60,100 bases of DNA from Fidelibacterota bacterium SCGC AAA298-D23 (GTDB lineage Bacteria > Fidelibacterota > Marinisomatia > Marinisomatales > Marinisomataceae), in the NCBI GenBank assembly GCA_000402655.1, contig AQSI01000003.1, positions 117,679 through 177,778 on the forward strand, in the 5' to 3' direction. Below the pieces are notes generated by a model. It was given only the letters and a program-made list of their open reading frames with translations, was not told the DNA's origin and ran no database searches. Shown here one piece after another: positions 26,576 to 35,436 of the stretch. Made by a program: the position numbers and the translations under genes. The stretch's first letter is position 1. Every line of letters starts with the position of its first letter.

Positions 26576-28954
26576 ATGAAAAACTATTTTAGTTTACTAA
26601 TATTAACAAGCGCATTATTTGCTCAGAACGTTGTTACCGAATCTGATTCATTGAATCCGATTTCTCTCGAAGGTGTTGAAGTTTATTCATCTTTAAGACA
26701 AGTCAATGAAGGTGATTTGGCTGCTTCTGCTATAATTTTTAATGATGAATTAGAGGTTATGGAGGGACAACACTTTAGTGACTTGCTTTTACGAGTTCCT
26801 AATTTGAATTATGCTGGAGGTACTTCGAGACCAAGGTTTTTTCAAATTAGAGGTGAAGGTTCTGTAAGCAGATATGCCGACCAAGGACCACCGAGTCCAT
26901 ATGTTGGTTTAGTTTTAGATGGAATGGATCTTTCTGAATTAGGAATGATCACACCATTATTTGATATGCAACAAGTTGAAGTTTTAATGGGTGTACAAAC
27001 AAGTTTGTTTGGAGCCTCAGCTTCATCAGGTTTAATTAATTTTAAAACTAACGATCCAACCGATGAAAAAGGTGGTTATGTTATGACCCAGCTTGGCTCG
27101 TACAACACCTATACCAATGGTTTAGTATATAATTTACCATTCGAAAATGGATGGAAAGTGAGACTAGTTGGTCATTCAAATGTTTCAGATGGTTTCAAAG
27201 AAAATGTTGCTTTAGGTAATTATGCATCTGCTGATAGAAATGAAACATCTTTAAGAGTAAAAATGCTCAAAGAAGGTGATTTAATAACTCAAAAATATAC
27301 CATAATCAGTTCTGATTTTGATAATGGATATGATAATTGGGCACCAGATAATAATACTGATAACATTACTTATTCTGATAATCCAGGAAAAGATAGTCAA
27401 AAGTCACAAATCCTTATTGCTGATTACAAATATGATTTGGGTGAGCAAATAGTTGACTTTAATGTTGGAATGTCCAGTAATGAAACATTACACAGCTATG
27501 ATTCAGACTGGGGAAATTACAACTTCTGGTTAAATTGGGATGGCGATGATCATCATGATGATCATGGTGATGATCATGGTGATGATCATGGTGATGATCA
27601 CGATGATGATCACGATGATGATCACGATGAAGACCACGATGAAGACCATGACGAAGATCATGATGAGGAATTTGATTTTATGTCATATGATTTCTTTGAT
27701 TCATTTGAAAGAGATATTGACACAAGAACTGTTGATTTGAGATTCAGATCTAATGTCAAAAATAATAATAAAGTTGATTATGTTTTTGGACTATATAATT
27801 CAACCTACGAAGAAACTACAGATGCAGCTGGATATGTATTTGGAGGATCTGCAACGGGGTTATCAACTGGATATGACATAATTACAAAATCGTTATATGG
27901 TGAATTAGCCTATAATTTCGATAATCAATCAACTCTTGCAGTTGCATTTAGACATGAAGCAAGGGACATTGATTATTTTGATTTTGAAAATGCGAGTGGA
28001 AGTTTTGAATTAGATGGTAATTGGAACACTTCATTTAAAGTTTCATATGAAATGCATCCGACAAGTAATCTTCATTGGTATATTTATGCAGCTGAAGGTT
28101 ATCATCCAGCAGGTGTAAATCAGAATCCATATTTAGACCTGGAAGATAAAACTTACGATGATGAAATCTACACGGATGTGACAACTGGTATTAGATGGTA
28201 CAAAGATAATATCAAGCTTTCTGCTTCATTGTTTTATTTAGAGCATGATGGCCACATTTTTGAAGCTTCTGAGCAGTTGGATCCATCAAATCCTAATGCT
28301 TTTGCATTTTTTAAACAAAATGCTGATTCAGGATATGAATATGGTACTGAATCGCACGGTGAGTTCAGATTTTCAGATAAATTATCCATGGGTCTTTCAC
28401 TTGGATATATGAGTTCTGAAATTCATTTTGGTGATCACGATGATCATGGTGGACACGATGACCACGGAGATGACCATGACGACCATGGAGATGACCACGA
28501 TGAAGACCATGACGAAGATCATGACGAAGACCACGATGACCACGGAGATGACCATGACGACCATGGAGATGACCATGATGATCACAGTGGACATGATGGA
28601 CATGCTGAACATGGACAAAAAGCTCATGCTCCAAACTGGAACTATAGTTTATCTGTAAACTATGATTTCACTGAAGACAGTTCATTAATGGTTGAAATTG
28701 CAGGTAAAGATGCCTTTATCTTTGATTCAATGCATGATGAGTATGCGTCAGAACCATATCATTTATTAAATGCATATTATTCACATACATTTAATAAGGT
28801 TAAATTAGGAATCTTTGCTAAAAATATACTTGATGAGTCATATGCTGATCGAGGATTTATTTTTGGATTAGAGCCTCCTCATTTCCACGAAGAACTATAT
28901 AAATCATTTGGCCCTCCAAGAGAAATTGGAATGTCATTAACATATAGTTTCTAA
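26576..28954 (+). CDS. TonB-dependent outer-membrane receptor with two His/Asp-rich segments, probable metal importer
   Basis: This 792-residue protein has a signal peptide (about residues 1-16), a plug domain (about 30-170, with VEVYSSLRQ and QIRGEGSVSRY) and a beta-barrel ending in an aromatic residue (TYSF). Residues 324-365 and 620-679 are almost entirely His, Asp, Glu and Gly in a repeating DDH pattern, probably in extracellular loops. The zinc receptor ZnuD uses histidine-rich loops in the same way, so zinc (or copper/nickel) import is the best guess. AGGAG lies 5 bases before the ATG. The small His/Cys gene upstream and the divergent OPT transporter fit a metal-uptake island. Confidence 0.88.
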   Translation: MKNYFSLLILTSALFAQNVVTESDSLNPISLEGVEVYSSLRQVNEGDLAASAIIFNDELEVMEGQHFSDLLLRVPNLNYAGGTSRPRFFQIRGEGSVSRYADQGPPSPYVGLVLDGMDLSELGMITPLFDMQQVEVLMGVQTSLFGASASSGLINFKTNDPTDEKGGYVMTQLGSYNTYTNGLVYNLPFENGWKVRLVGHSNVSDGFKENVALGNYASADRNETSLRVKMLKEGDLITQKYTIISSDFDNGYDNWAPDNNTDNITYSDNPGKDSQKSQILIADYKYDLGEQIVDFNVGMSSNETLHSYDSDWGNYNFWLNWDGDDHHDDHGDDHGDDHGDDHDDDHDDDHDEDHDEDHDEDHDEEFDFMSYDFFDSFERDIDTRTVDLRFRSNVKNNNKVDYVFGLYNSTYEETTDAAGYVFGGSATGLSTGYDIITKSLYGELAYNFDNQSTLAVAFRHEARDIDYFDFENASGSFELDGNWNTSFKVSYEMHPTSNLHWYIYAAEGYHPAGVNQNPYLDLEDKTYDDEIYTDVTTGIRWYKDNIKLSASLFYLEHDGHIFEASEQLDPSNPNAFAFFKQNADSGYEYGTESHGEFRFSDKLSMGLSLGYMSSEIHFGDHDDHGGHDDHGDDHDDHGDDHDEDHDEDHDEDHDDHGDDHDDHGDDHDDHSGHDGHAEHGQKAHAPNWNYSLSVNYDFTEDSSLMVEIAGKDAFIFDSMHDEYASEPYHLLNAYYSHTFNKVKLGIFAKNILDESYADRGFIFGLEPPHFHEELYKSFGPPREIGMSLTYSF
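27545..27670 (+). repeat. Tandem 12-base-type repeats coding His/Asp loop 1
   Basis: Imperfect tandem units of 12 bases such as GATGATCATGGT, GATGATCACGAT and GAAGACCACGAT code for DDHG, DDHD and EDHD. Units change gradually along the block, as expected from slippage-driven expansion. It lies inside the TonB receptor gene. Confidence 0.85.
28433..28612 (+). repeat. Tandem repeats coding His/Asp loop 2
   Basis: A second, longer block of related units (GATGACCACGGA, GATGACCATGAC, GAAGACCATGAC and similar) in the same gene, roughly 760 bases after the first block. It contains the internal repeat HDDHGDDHDDHGDDHDEDH in near-duplicate form at both ends. Open frames seen on other strands or frames here are by-products of the repeat. 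Confidence 0.85.
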
Positions 28955-28965
28955 TGTCTTATTTT

Positions 28966-29001
28966 CATAATTTAGCGGGTATTATTACCCGCTAAATTAT
29001 G
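28966..29001 (+). promoter_or_regulatory. 16-bp perfect palindrome overlapping the polA start codon
   Basis: CATAATTTAGCGGGTA (28966-28981) pairs perfectly with its complement at 28986-29001 around a TTAT loop. The polA ATG (28999-29001) is the final triplet of the right arm, so it would be paired in the folded RNA. There is no following T-run, so it is not a standard intrinsic terminator. It may separate the receptor transcript from polA, limit polA translation, or be a protein-binding site. Confidence 0.7.
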
Positions 29002-31713
29002 AGCTCAAAAAAACAAAAAAGATTATTCATTATTGATGGTTATGCAACCTTGTATCGAGCGCATTACGCATTAATTAGAAATCCACTTACCAATTCCGCA
29101 GGAACTCCTACGAGCGCTATTTTTGGTTTTACAAATCAAGTATTCCAATTGATTGAAGAGGAAAAACCAGACTATTTAGTAGCAGCATTTGATTCAAAAG
29201 GGAAAAATTTTAGACATGAAATTTTTGAAGAATACAAGGCTAATCGATCTGAAATGCCAGATGAAATACAAACTCAATTACCATACTTATGGAAATTACT
29301 CGAAGGAATGAATATTCCTTTGTTAAGAGTTGATGGTGTTGAAGCTGATGATATTATTGGAACTGTTGCTAAACAATGTAGTGATAATGATTTGCAATGC
29401 AATATTGTGAGTGGTGATAAAGATTTTATGCAATTAATTAATGATTCAACGTTCCTATATGCACCTCAAGCTCGAAGAAGAGAAAAAGAAATATTTGATG
29501 TTAAAAAAGTTGTAGAAAAATGGGGAGTAGGTCCTGAAAATATCATTGATTTGCTTGGTCTTATGGGAGATAGCTCTGATAATGTTCCAGGTGTTCAAGG
29601 AGTTGGCCCAAAAACAGCTATGAAGCTTATTCAAGAGCATGGAAATATTGAAAATATTTATGAAAACATAGATTCAATTAAAAATGAAAAAATGAAAGAT
29701 AAATTACTTTCTGATAAGGATAACGCATTATTAAGTAAACAGCTTGTGACTATTATTACCGATGTAAATATTGATTTATCTGTAGAAGATTTTGAGATCA
29801 AGGAAATGAATACTTCAAAACTCGAGGATATTTTCAAAGAGCTAGAGTTTTCTGGCTTGCTTAAAAAAATTGGATCTTCTGAAACTATTGAACAAAAATC
29901 TACAGATAGAAAAAAAGATTATAAAAACATTCTAAATTTAGAAGATTTGATTGGTTTTGTTGAAACGCTTGAGCAAGGTAAATGGTTGTCAGTTGATTTG
30001 GAGACTACCTCTGTGAATCCGATGGCAGCTGAAATTGTTGGATTTAGTTTTTCAACAAAGAAAGACACTGGATTTTATGTTCCAATTTTATTTAAAGATA
30101 AAAAGGAAAATTTATTTGGGAACAACGATTTAGAAGAAGTAATTAGAATATTAAAACCATATTTAGAAGATGAAAATATTCCAAAAACAGGACAAAATAT
30201 TAAGTACGACGCTCTTATTATGAAGCGTTTTGGAATTAATCTTAAAGGTATTGAATTTGATACTATGATTGCTGCACATTTATTAAACCCAAACGCTAGA
30301 TCATACAAGCTTGATAACTTATCGTTAGCTCATTTGAACTACAAAATGGTACCAATAAAAGATTTAATAGGAGTTGGAAAAAATCAAATTACTATGGACC
30401 AAGTTTCTTTAGATGATATATCATTTTATGCTGCAGAAGATGCAGATGTTGTTATTGAATTAACTGAAATTTTTATGAAAGACTTAAAAAAACAAAAATT
30501 ATTTAATTATTTCAAATCAATCGAAATAGATTTATTACCAGTACTTATAGATATGCAATTCAATGGCATTTTCATTGATAAAGACTACTTAAAAAATAGA
30601 TCTAATGAGATAGGCAAAAAAATTGAGTCATTGGAATCACAAATAGTTGATTTGGCTGGTGAAGAATTTAATCTTAACTCATCGCAACAGCTCGCTGTGA
30701 TACTTTTTGACAAATTAAAACTTCCAATGATTAAGAAGAGGTCTACTGCAGAAGCTGTTTTAAGCGAGCTAAAGGATAAACATCCTTTACCAGAATTAAT
30801 TCTTTCATATAGAAAGCTTTTTAAGTTAAAAAATACTTATTTAGATCCATTACCATCTTATATTATATCAGATACTCAGCGAGTTCATTCATCGTTCAAT
30901 CAAACTATGACCGCAACAGGAAGATTATCTACAAGCAGTCCTAATTTTCAAAACATTCCAATTAGAACTGAAGATGGTAAAGAAATAAGAAAAGCAATTA
31001 AAGCACAATCAAATGAATATCAAATTTTTTCAGCAGATTATTCACAAGTAGAATTAAGAGTAATGGCGCATCTTAGTGGAGATGAATCACTAATATCAGC
31101 ATTAAATAACGGCGAAGACATACATACTTTTACTGCAAAAAATATTTTTAATGTTGATAATGATGATATGGTCCTTCCAGAAATGAGAAGAATTGCTAAA
31201 ATTGTAAATTTTGGGATTATGTATGGGGCAGGTCCATTTAGATTAAGTCAAGAGCTTGACATTCCATTTGGAGAAGCGAAGCAAATTAAAGATTCATACT
31301 TTGAAAAATATCAAGGAATAGAAAAATATATTGAAAATTCCAAGCTACAAATTAAAGAAACCAAATCTGTTGAAACACTTTTAGGAAGAAAAAGAGCTGT
31401 TTGGGACTCAGAAAGTCAAAATAAGATTCGAAGAGATGCGGCTGAGCGAATGGCAATTAATATGCCAATTCAAGGGACTGCTGCAGAAATGATAAAACTG
31501 GCCATGATTAAAATTCATCGTCAAATAAATAAAGAAAATTTAAAATCTAAACTCATCATGCAAATTCATGATGAATTGTTATTAGAAGTGCATCAAGATG
31601 AAATTGATTATATTTCAAAAATGGTAATTGAAAACATGAGAGATGCAATGAAACTTGATGTTCCAATTGAAATAGATTTTGGTGTTGGTCCTTCATGGTA
31701 TGAGGCGCATTAA
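28999..31713 (+). CDS. polA: DNA polymerase I
   Basis: A complete 904-residue Pol I with three domains. The 5'-3' exonuclease runs to about residue 290 (LFIIDGYATLYRAHYA, VEADDIIGT, GLMGDSSDN). The 3'-5' proofreading exonuclease spans about 325-500 with the acidic pair intact in VDLETTSVNP. The A-family polymerase domain spans about 510-904, with YSQVELRVMAHLSG, the O-helix RRIAKIVNFGIMYG and the catalytic IHDELLLE. It fills gaps in Okazaki processing and repair. No Shine-Dalgarno sequence precedes the ATG, which lies in a palindrome. alr follows with a one-base overlap. Confidence 0.97.
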   Translation: MSSKKQKRLFIIDGYATLYRAHYALIRNPLTNSAGTPTSAIFGFTNQVFQLIEEEKPDYLVAAFDSKGKNFRHEIFEEYKANRSEMPDEIQTQLPYLWKLLEGMNIPLLRVDGVEADDIIGTVAKQCSDNDLQCNIVSGDKDFMQLINDSTFLYAPQARRREKEIFDVKKVVEKWGVGPENIIDLLGLMGDSSDNVPGVQGVGPKTAMKLIQEHGNIENIYENIDSIKNEKMKDKLLSDKDNALLSKQLVTIITDVNIDLSVEDFEIKEMNTSKLEDIFKELEFSGLLKKIGSSETIEQKSTDRKKDYKNILNLEDLIGFVETLEQGKWLSVDLETTSVNPMAAEIVGFSFSTKKDTGFYVPILFKDKKENLFGNNDLEEVIRILKPYLEDENIPKTGQNIKYDALIMKRFGINLKGIEFDTMIAAHLLNPNARSYKLDNLSLAHLNYKMVPIKDLIGVGKNQITMDQVSLDDISFYAAEDADVVIELTEIFMKDLKKQKLFNYFKSIEIDLLPVLIDMQFNGIFIDKDYLKNRSNEIGKKIESLESQIVDLAGEEFNLNSSQQLAVILFDKLKLPMIKKRSTAEAVLSELKDKHPLPELILSYRKLFKLKNTYLDPLPSYIISDTQRVHSSFNQTMTATGRLSTSSPNFQNIPIRTEDGKEIRKAIKAQSNEYQIFSADYSQVELRVMAHLSGDESLISALNNGEDIHTFTAKNIFNVDNDDMVLPEMRRIAKIVNFGIMYGAGPFRLSQELDIPFGEAKQIKDSYFEKYQGIEKYIENSKLQIKETKSVETLLGRKRAVWDSESQNKIRRDAAERMAINMPIQGTAAEMIKLAMIKIHRQINKENLKSKLIMQIHDELLLEVHQDEIDYISKMVIENMRDAMKLDVPIEIDFGVGPSWYEAH

Positions 31714-32834
31714 TGAGTTATTTAGGTCCAAAAGTTTATATTGATTTACACCAGCTGAAAAAAAACTATCATATAGTGAAGAGTGAAGTTGGAGAGATTC
31801 CTATTATGGCTACAGTCAAGGCAAATGCATATGGGCATGGGGCTGTTGAAGTTTCCAAAGCTCTTGAGCAAGAAGGAGTGAGATATTTAGCTGTATTCAC
31901 AATTGATGAAGGAATTGAATTGCGAGATGCCGGTATTAAAACTGATATCTTCATTTATGCGAAATTTGATCCAACAAGAATTCAAGAAGCTTTAAAGCAT
32001 AACCTAACTCTCAATATTTCATCTTTTGATGATTTGAAAGCGCTAAAAGCTCATAATGGAAATTCTGTCAAAGTTCATTTAAAGATTGATACAGGTATGA
32101 CAAGATTAGGTGTCCCATACGAACAAGCAGAAGTCTTTTTAAAAGAAGCAAATCAGATTGAAAGCATTGAATTGGAAGGATTGTACTCTCATTTTGCAAC
32201 TGCAGATGAAGGAGACCTTTCTTATGCCAATAGTCAGCTTAGTAAGTTTAATGACATTGTAGAAATTTCAAAAAAATTAGATATATCTTTTGCTTTTATT
32301 CACTGTGGTAACAGCGGAGCAATATTAAATGTTCAAGATTCCAGATTTAATATGGTAAGAGCTGGAATGCTTCTTTATGGGGCTTTTCCATCAGATGAAG
32401 TCCCTCAAGAACTTCCAATAAAACCAGTAATGACATTTACAGCTCCAATAGTTGAAATTCGAGATGTTAAAGCAGGTACTCAAATAAGTTATGGTGGAGT
32501 TTATACAGCGAAATCAGATACCCGTATAGCTGTTATTCAGGCTGGTTTTGCAGATGGAATACCTCGACCGTGGTATATTGATGGTTTTGTAAAGTTTCAA
32601 AATCAAGATTTTAAAATTACTGGAAGAATTTGTATGGATCAGCTAATGATAGATATTGGAACAGCTGATATAAAATATGGAGATGAAATTTTAATCTTTG
32701 GCTCAAATGAACATGGAAGTATTGATATTAATCACATCGCAAAAAAAATTGATTCCACTTCTTATGTTTTAGTAACTGCTCTGGGTATTCGTCCTAAAAG
32801 ATTTTATAAATTCGAGGAGCAAATTAAAACCTAA
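31713..32834 (+). CDS. alr: Alanine racemase
   Basis: Alr interconverts L- and D-alanine with PLP to supply D-Ala for peptidoglycan. The 373-residue protein shows the PLP-lysine motif ATVKANAYGHG near residue 34, the HFATADEGD region, and the catalytic tyrosine region ISYGGVYTA in the C-terminal beta domain. Full length. It is coupled to polA. The end of the gene carries one arm of a 9-bp inverted repeat with the downstream intergenic region. Confidence 0.96.
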   Translation: MSYLGPKVYIDLHQLKKNYHIVKSEVGEIPIMATVKANAYGHGAVEVSKALEQEGVRYLAVFTIDEGIELRDAGIKTDIFIYAKFDPTRIQEALKHNLTLNISSFDDLKALKAHNGNSVKVHLKIDTGMTRLGVPYEQAEVFLKEANQIESIELEGLYSHFATADEGDLSYANSQLSKFNDIVEISKKLDISFAFIHCGNSGAILNVQDSRFNMVRAGMLLYGAFPSDEVPQELPIKPVMTFTAPIVEIRDVKAGTQISYGGVYTAKSDTRIAVIQAGFADGIPRPWYIDGFVKFQNQDFKITGRICMDQLMIDIGTADIKYGDEILIFGSNEHGSIDINHIAKKIDSTSYVLVTALGIRPKRFYKFEEQIKT

Positions 32835-32887
32835 CCAAGGGTAAGAGAAAGGAATTAAGAGGTAATTTTAAACTTTAACTTGCTCCT

Positions 32888-32909
32888 CATAAATACTTAT
32901 GTTTTTTTT
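32888..32909 (+). terminator. Weak AT-rich terminator after alr
   Basis: CATAA (32888-32892) and TTATG (32897-32901) form a short 5-bp stem followed by eight T (32902-32909). A further 9-bp inverted repeat, GAGGAGCAA (32814-32822) with TTGCTCCTC (32880-32888), brackets the end of alr and could strengthen the structure. The stem alone is marginal. Confidence 0.4.
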
Positions 32910-32957
32910 AAAAAAAAGTTCCTCCTTTTTCTAATTATAGTTATTATACGAACAGAT

Positions 32958-33031
<74 letters not shown>

Positions 33032-33060
33032 CTAACCTCTAATGAAAAAGGATGAAAATA

Positions 33061-34269
33061 ATGAAATTATACAAATCTTTTTTAATCGTTTTTTCAACGC
33101 TGCTAATTATGAATTGTAGTTCCAATAATGATGAACAGTTAATGAAAAAAGCTAAAGAATTATCTCAAAAATTTATAATAACTGATGGACACATTGACAC
33201 TCCATGGAGAATGCACAAATGGGGCTATGAAGATATTTCTAAAAGGTCTCCAGGCGACTTTGATTATGTTCGAGCAAAAGAAGGTGGTTTGGATGTTCCT
33301 TTTATGGCCATTTATGTTCCTGCAACCTACCAGGTAACTGGTGGAGCAAAAGAAAAAGCAGAAGAATTGATTGCTATTGTTGAAAGAATAGTTTCTGATC
33401 ATCCAGACAAATTTGAGATTGCTCACAGTCCTGAAGAGGCTGAACGAATCGTGTCTGAAGGAAAAATTGCTCTACCAATGGGAATGGAAAACGGAGCTCC
33501 GCTAGAAGAAGATCTATCTAACGTTCAATATTTTCATGATAAAGGTATAAGCTACATTACACTTACTCATTCAGAAGATAATTTAATTTGTGACTCTTCA
33601 TATAATCTTGGAAAACGTACACATAATGGTTTAAGTGATTATGGAAGAGAGGTTGTCAGAGAAATGAATCGTGTAGGTGTTATGGTTGATATTTCACACG
33701 TTTCTGATGACGCATTTTATCAAGTTATGGATGTAACCCAAGTTCCAGCTATTGCTTCACATTCATCATGTAGACATTTTACTCCTGATTGGGAAAGAAA
33801 TATGGATGATGATATGATTAAAAGACTTGCAGAGAACGGTGGAGTTGTTCAAATAAATTTTGCTTCATATTTCGTTGATCAAGCATCCAAAGATACCAAA
33901 GCTCCAATTGATGCTGATGTAGCAAAGTACATCAAAGATAATAATTTAGATCCAACTGATTATGCGTCTTATGATGAATACAGAAGAGAGCAGTACGATA
34001 AAAGATTTTTATATGTTAGCTCTGAAAAAGTTGCTGATCATATTGATCATGTCGTCAATTTAGTTGGTATTGATCATGTAGGTTTTGGTTCTGATTTCGA
34101 TGGAGTTGGTTATACACTTCCAACGGATTTAAAAGGCCCAGAAGGGTTTCCAATGGTTATTTTTCATCTTCTCAAAAGAGGATATTCTGAAGAGGAAATT
34201 GAAAAAATTTGCTATAAGAACGTATGGAGAGTTTGGAAAGCAACCGAAGAGTTCGCTAAACTTAACTAA
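33061..34269 (+). CDS. Membrane dipeptidase (peptidase M19), lipoprotein
   Basis: A 402-residue zinc dipeptidase of the renal-dipeptidase family, which cleaves dipeptides and often D-amino-acid-containing ones. Metal ligands appear in DGHIDTPWRM (HxD), GMENGAP (Glu), ASHSSCRHF (His) and GFGSDFDG. The N-terminus has a lipoprotein signal with lipobox LIMNC, so the mature protein should be lipid-anchored in the periplasm or outer membrane. I prefer the ATG at 33061 because AAAAAGG sits 9 bases upstream; an in-frame ATG at 33052 directly abuts it. With alr nearby, a role in D-Ala peptide recycling is possible but inferred. Confidence 0.9.
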   Translation: MKLYKSFLIVFSTLLIMNCSSNNDEQLMKKAKELSQKFIITDGHIDTPWRMHKWGYEDISKRSPGDFDYVRAKEGGLDVPFMAIYVPATYQVTGGAKEKAEELIAIVERIVSDHPDKFEIAHSPEEAERIVSEGKIALPMGMENGAPLEEDLSNVQYFHDKGISYITLTHSEDNLICDSSYNLGKRTHNGLSDYGREVVREMNRVGVMVDISHVSDDAFYQVMDVTQVPAIASHSSCRHFTPDWERNMDDDMIKRLAENGGVVQINFASYFVDQASKDTKAPIDADVAKYIKDNNLDPTDYASYDEYRREQYDKRFLYVSSEKVADHIDHVVNLVGIDHVGFGSDFDGVGYTLPTDLKGPEGFPMVIFHLLKRGYSEEEIEKICYKNVWRVWKATEEFAKLN

Positions 34270-35005
34270 GTACTTGCCTTAACCTTTCAAAAACTATAGC
34301 ACTTACTGCGGTAGCAACATTTAAAGAATTCATCTCATGAGACATAGGGATCGTTGCAAGGAAATCTGAATTTTTAAGTACTTGTTTGCTAATACCGCTT
34401 CCTTCACCTCCAAAAATCAAAACAGATCTTCCTTTCAGATCAATAGCATACCAATCTTTTGCTTCAATATTATTTTCGAAGCTTGTTATCCAAAAGTCAT
34501 TATCTTTGAAATGACTAATAGCTTTATTGATGTTTGTTACTGAAAATAAAGGCACTTTTGAGAACCCGCCTTGACTGACTTGAGCCACAGCACTAGTCAT
34601 TGAAACACTATTTCGATCCGTGATAATAACTCCATCAATATTACCACCAGCACAAATTCTTAAGATTTGCCCTAAATTGTGAGGATCTTGAACCTGGTCG
34701 AGAACAACAAAACAGGCAGTATCATCTTCAACTATCGGTAGTTCATTAAATGTTTTAGCCTGAGCTTTGATGTAGATGCCTTGTGCTCTATTATTATCAA
34801 CATATTTTTTAAAACTTTCTGAATCAACTTTCTCAATCAGATTTTGAGGTATCTCTGTCAATGCAGTGCTCATTTTTTCACTAATATCAGCAGGAGAATT
34901 TCTTTCAATTATTATTTGATTAACATCAATGATTGATGATTTAATAGCATCATGGCATCCATTTATGCCAAAAACTGTTATGCGATGTTTTGTAAAACTA
35001 TTCAT
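34262..35005 (-). CDS. rlmB: SpoU/TrmH-family RNA 2'-O-ribose methyltransferase, RlmB-like
   Basis: This 247-residue SPOUT-fold enzyme has an N-terminal substrate-binding region starting VFGINGCHDAIKS and a C-terminal catalytic domain. The three SpoU motifs are visible: DQVQDPHNLGQILRIC, LIFGGEGSGISK and IPMSHEMNSLNVATA. RlmB methylates G2251 of 23S rRNA; another tRNA or rRNA target remains possible. I start at the ATG at 35005 rather than an in-frame TTG at 35032. The gene converges on and overlaps the dipeptidase stop by 8 bases, and diverges from the ArfB-like gene. Confidence 0.85.
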   Translation of the reverse strand: MNSFTKHRITVFGINGCHDAIKSSIIDVNQIIIERNSPADISEKMSTALTEIPQNLIEKVDSESFKKYVDNNRAQGIYIKAQAKTFNELPIVEDDTACFVVLDQVQDPHNLGQILRICAGGNIDGVIITDRNSVSMTSAVAQVSQGGFSKVPLFSVTNINKAISHFKDNDFWITSFENNIEAKDWYAIDLKGRSVLIFGGEGSGISKQVLKNSDFLATIPMSHEMNSLNVATAVSAIVFERLRQVLS

Positions 35006-35037
35006 AAAAATTTCTGTAAATTTTATAAACAATTTTA

Positions 35038-35436
35038 ATGATAAAAATTAAAGAATCAGAGTTACATTTTTCCTTTGTTAGATCTAGCGGGCCAGGCGGA
35101 CAACATGTCAATAAAGTTTCAACTGCTGTTCAATTAAAATATAATATATTTGAATCAGATATTTCTGATGAGATGAGGCAGAGATTTATATCTGCCTATG
35201 GTAAAAGAATTTCAAAAAATGGATTTATAACAATTATTGCTCAATCATTTAAATCTCAGAAAAAAAATAAAGATGATGCTATAAATAGATTAGAAAAATT
35301 ATTTAGTGATATTAAAATACAAGCAAAAAGAATTCCTACGAAACCTTCTAGGAGTTCTAAAGTAAAAAGAGTTGAAACTAAAAAAAGAAGATCACAGGTT
35401 AAAAAAAGTAGAATGAAGGTAAGTTTAGATGATTAG
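35038..35436 (+). CDS. arfB: ArfB/YaeJ-like peptidyl-tRNA hydrolase (stalled-ribosome rescue)
   Basis: A 132-residue protein with the release-factor catalytic motif GGQ in SSGPGGQHVNKVST near residue 20 and a long basic C-terminal tail (KRVETKKRRSQVKKS). ArfB uses that tail to enter the empty mRNA channel and then hydrolyses peptidyl-tRNA on non-stop ribosomes. Size and layout match ArfB rather than full RF1/RF2, which need codon-recognition domains. It diverges from rlmB and overlaps the next gene by 8 bases. Confidence 0.92.
   Translation: MIKIKESELHFSFVRSSGPGGQHVNKVSTAVQLKYNIFESDISDEMRQRFISAYGKRISKNGFITIIAQSFKSQKKNKDDAINRLEKLFSDIKIQAKRIPTKPSRSSKVKRVETKKRRSQVKKSRMKVSLDD

Noticed and set aside
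27545..28612. Possible CRISPR array in the repeat-rich part of the receptor gene
   Set aside because: Units are 12 bases, contiguous, without unique spacers, and encode a continuous protein.
28365..28634. Open frames on the minus strand and in other frames across the His/Asp repeats, with His- or Met-rich products
   Set aside because: They are by-products of the 12-base repeat, which stays open in several frames. No signal, ribosome site or homologous motif supports them, and they lie wholly within the receptor gene.
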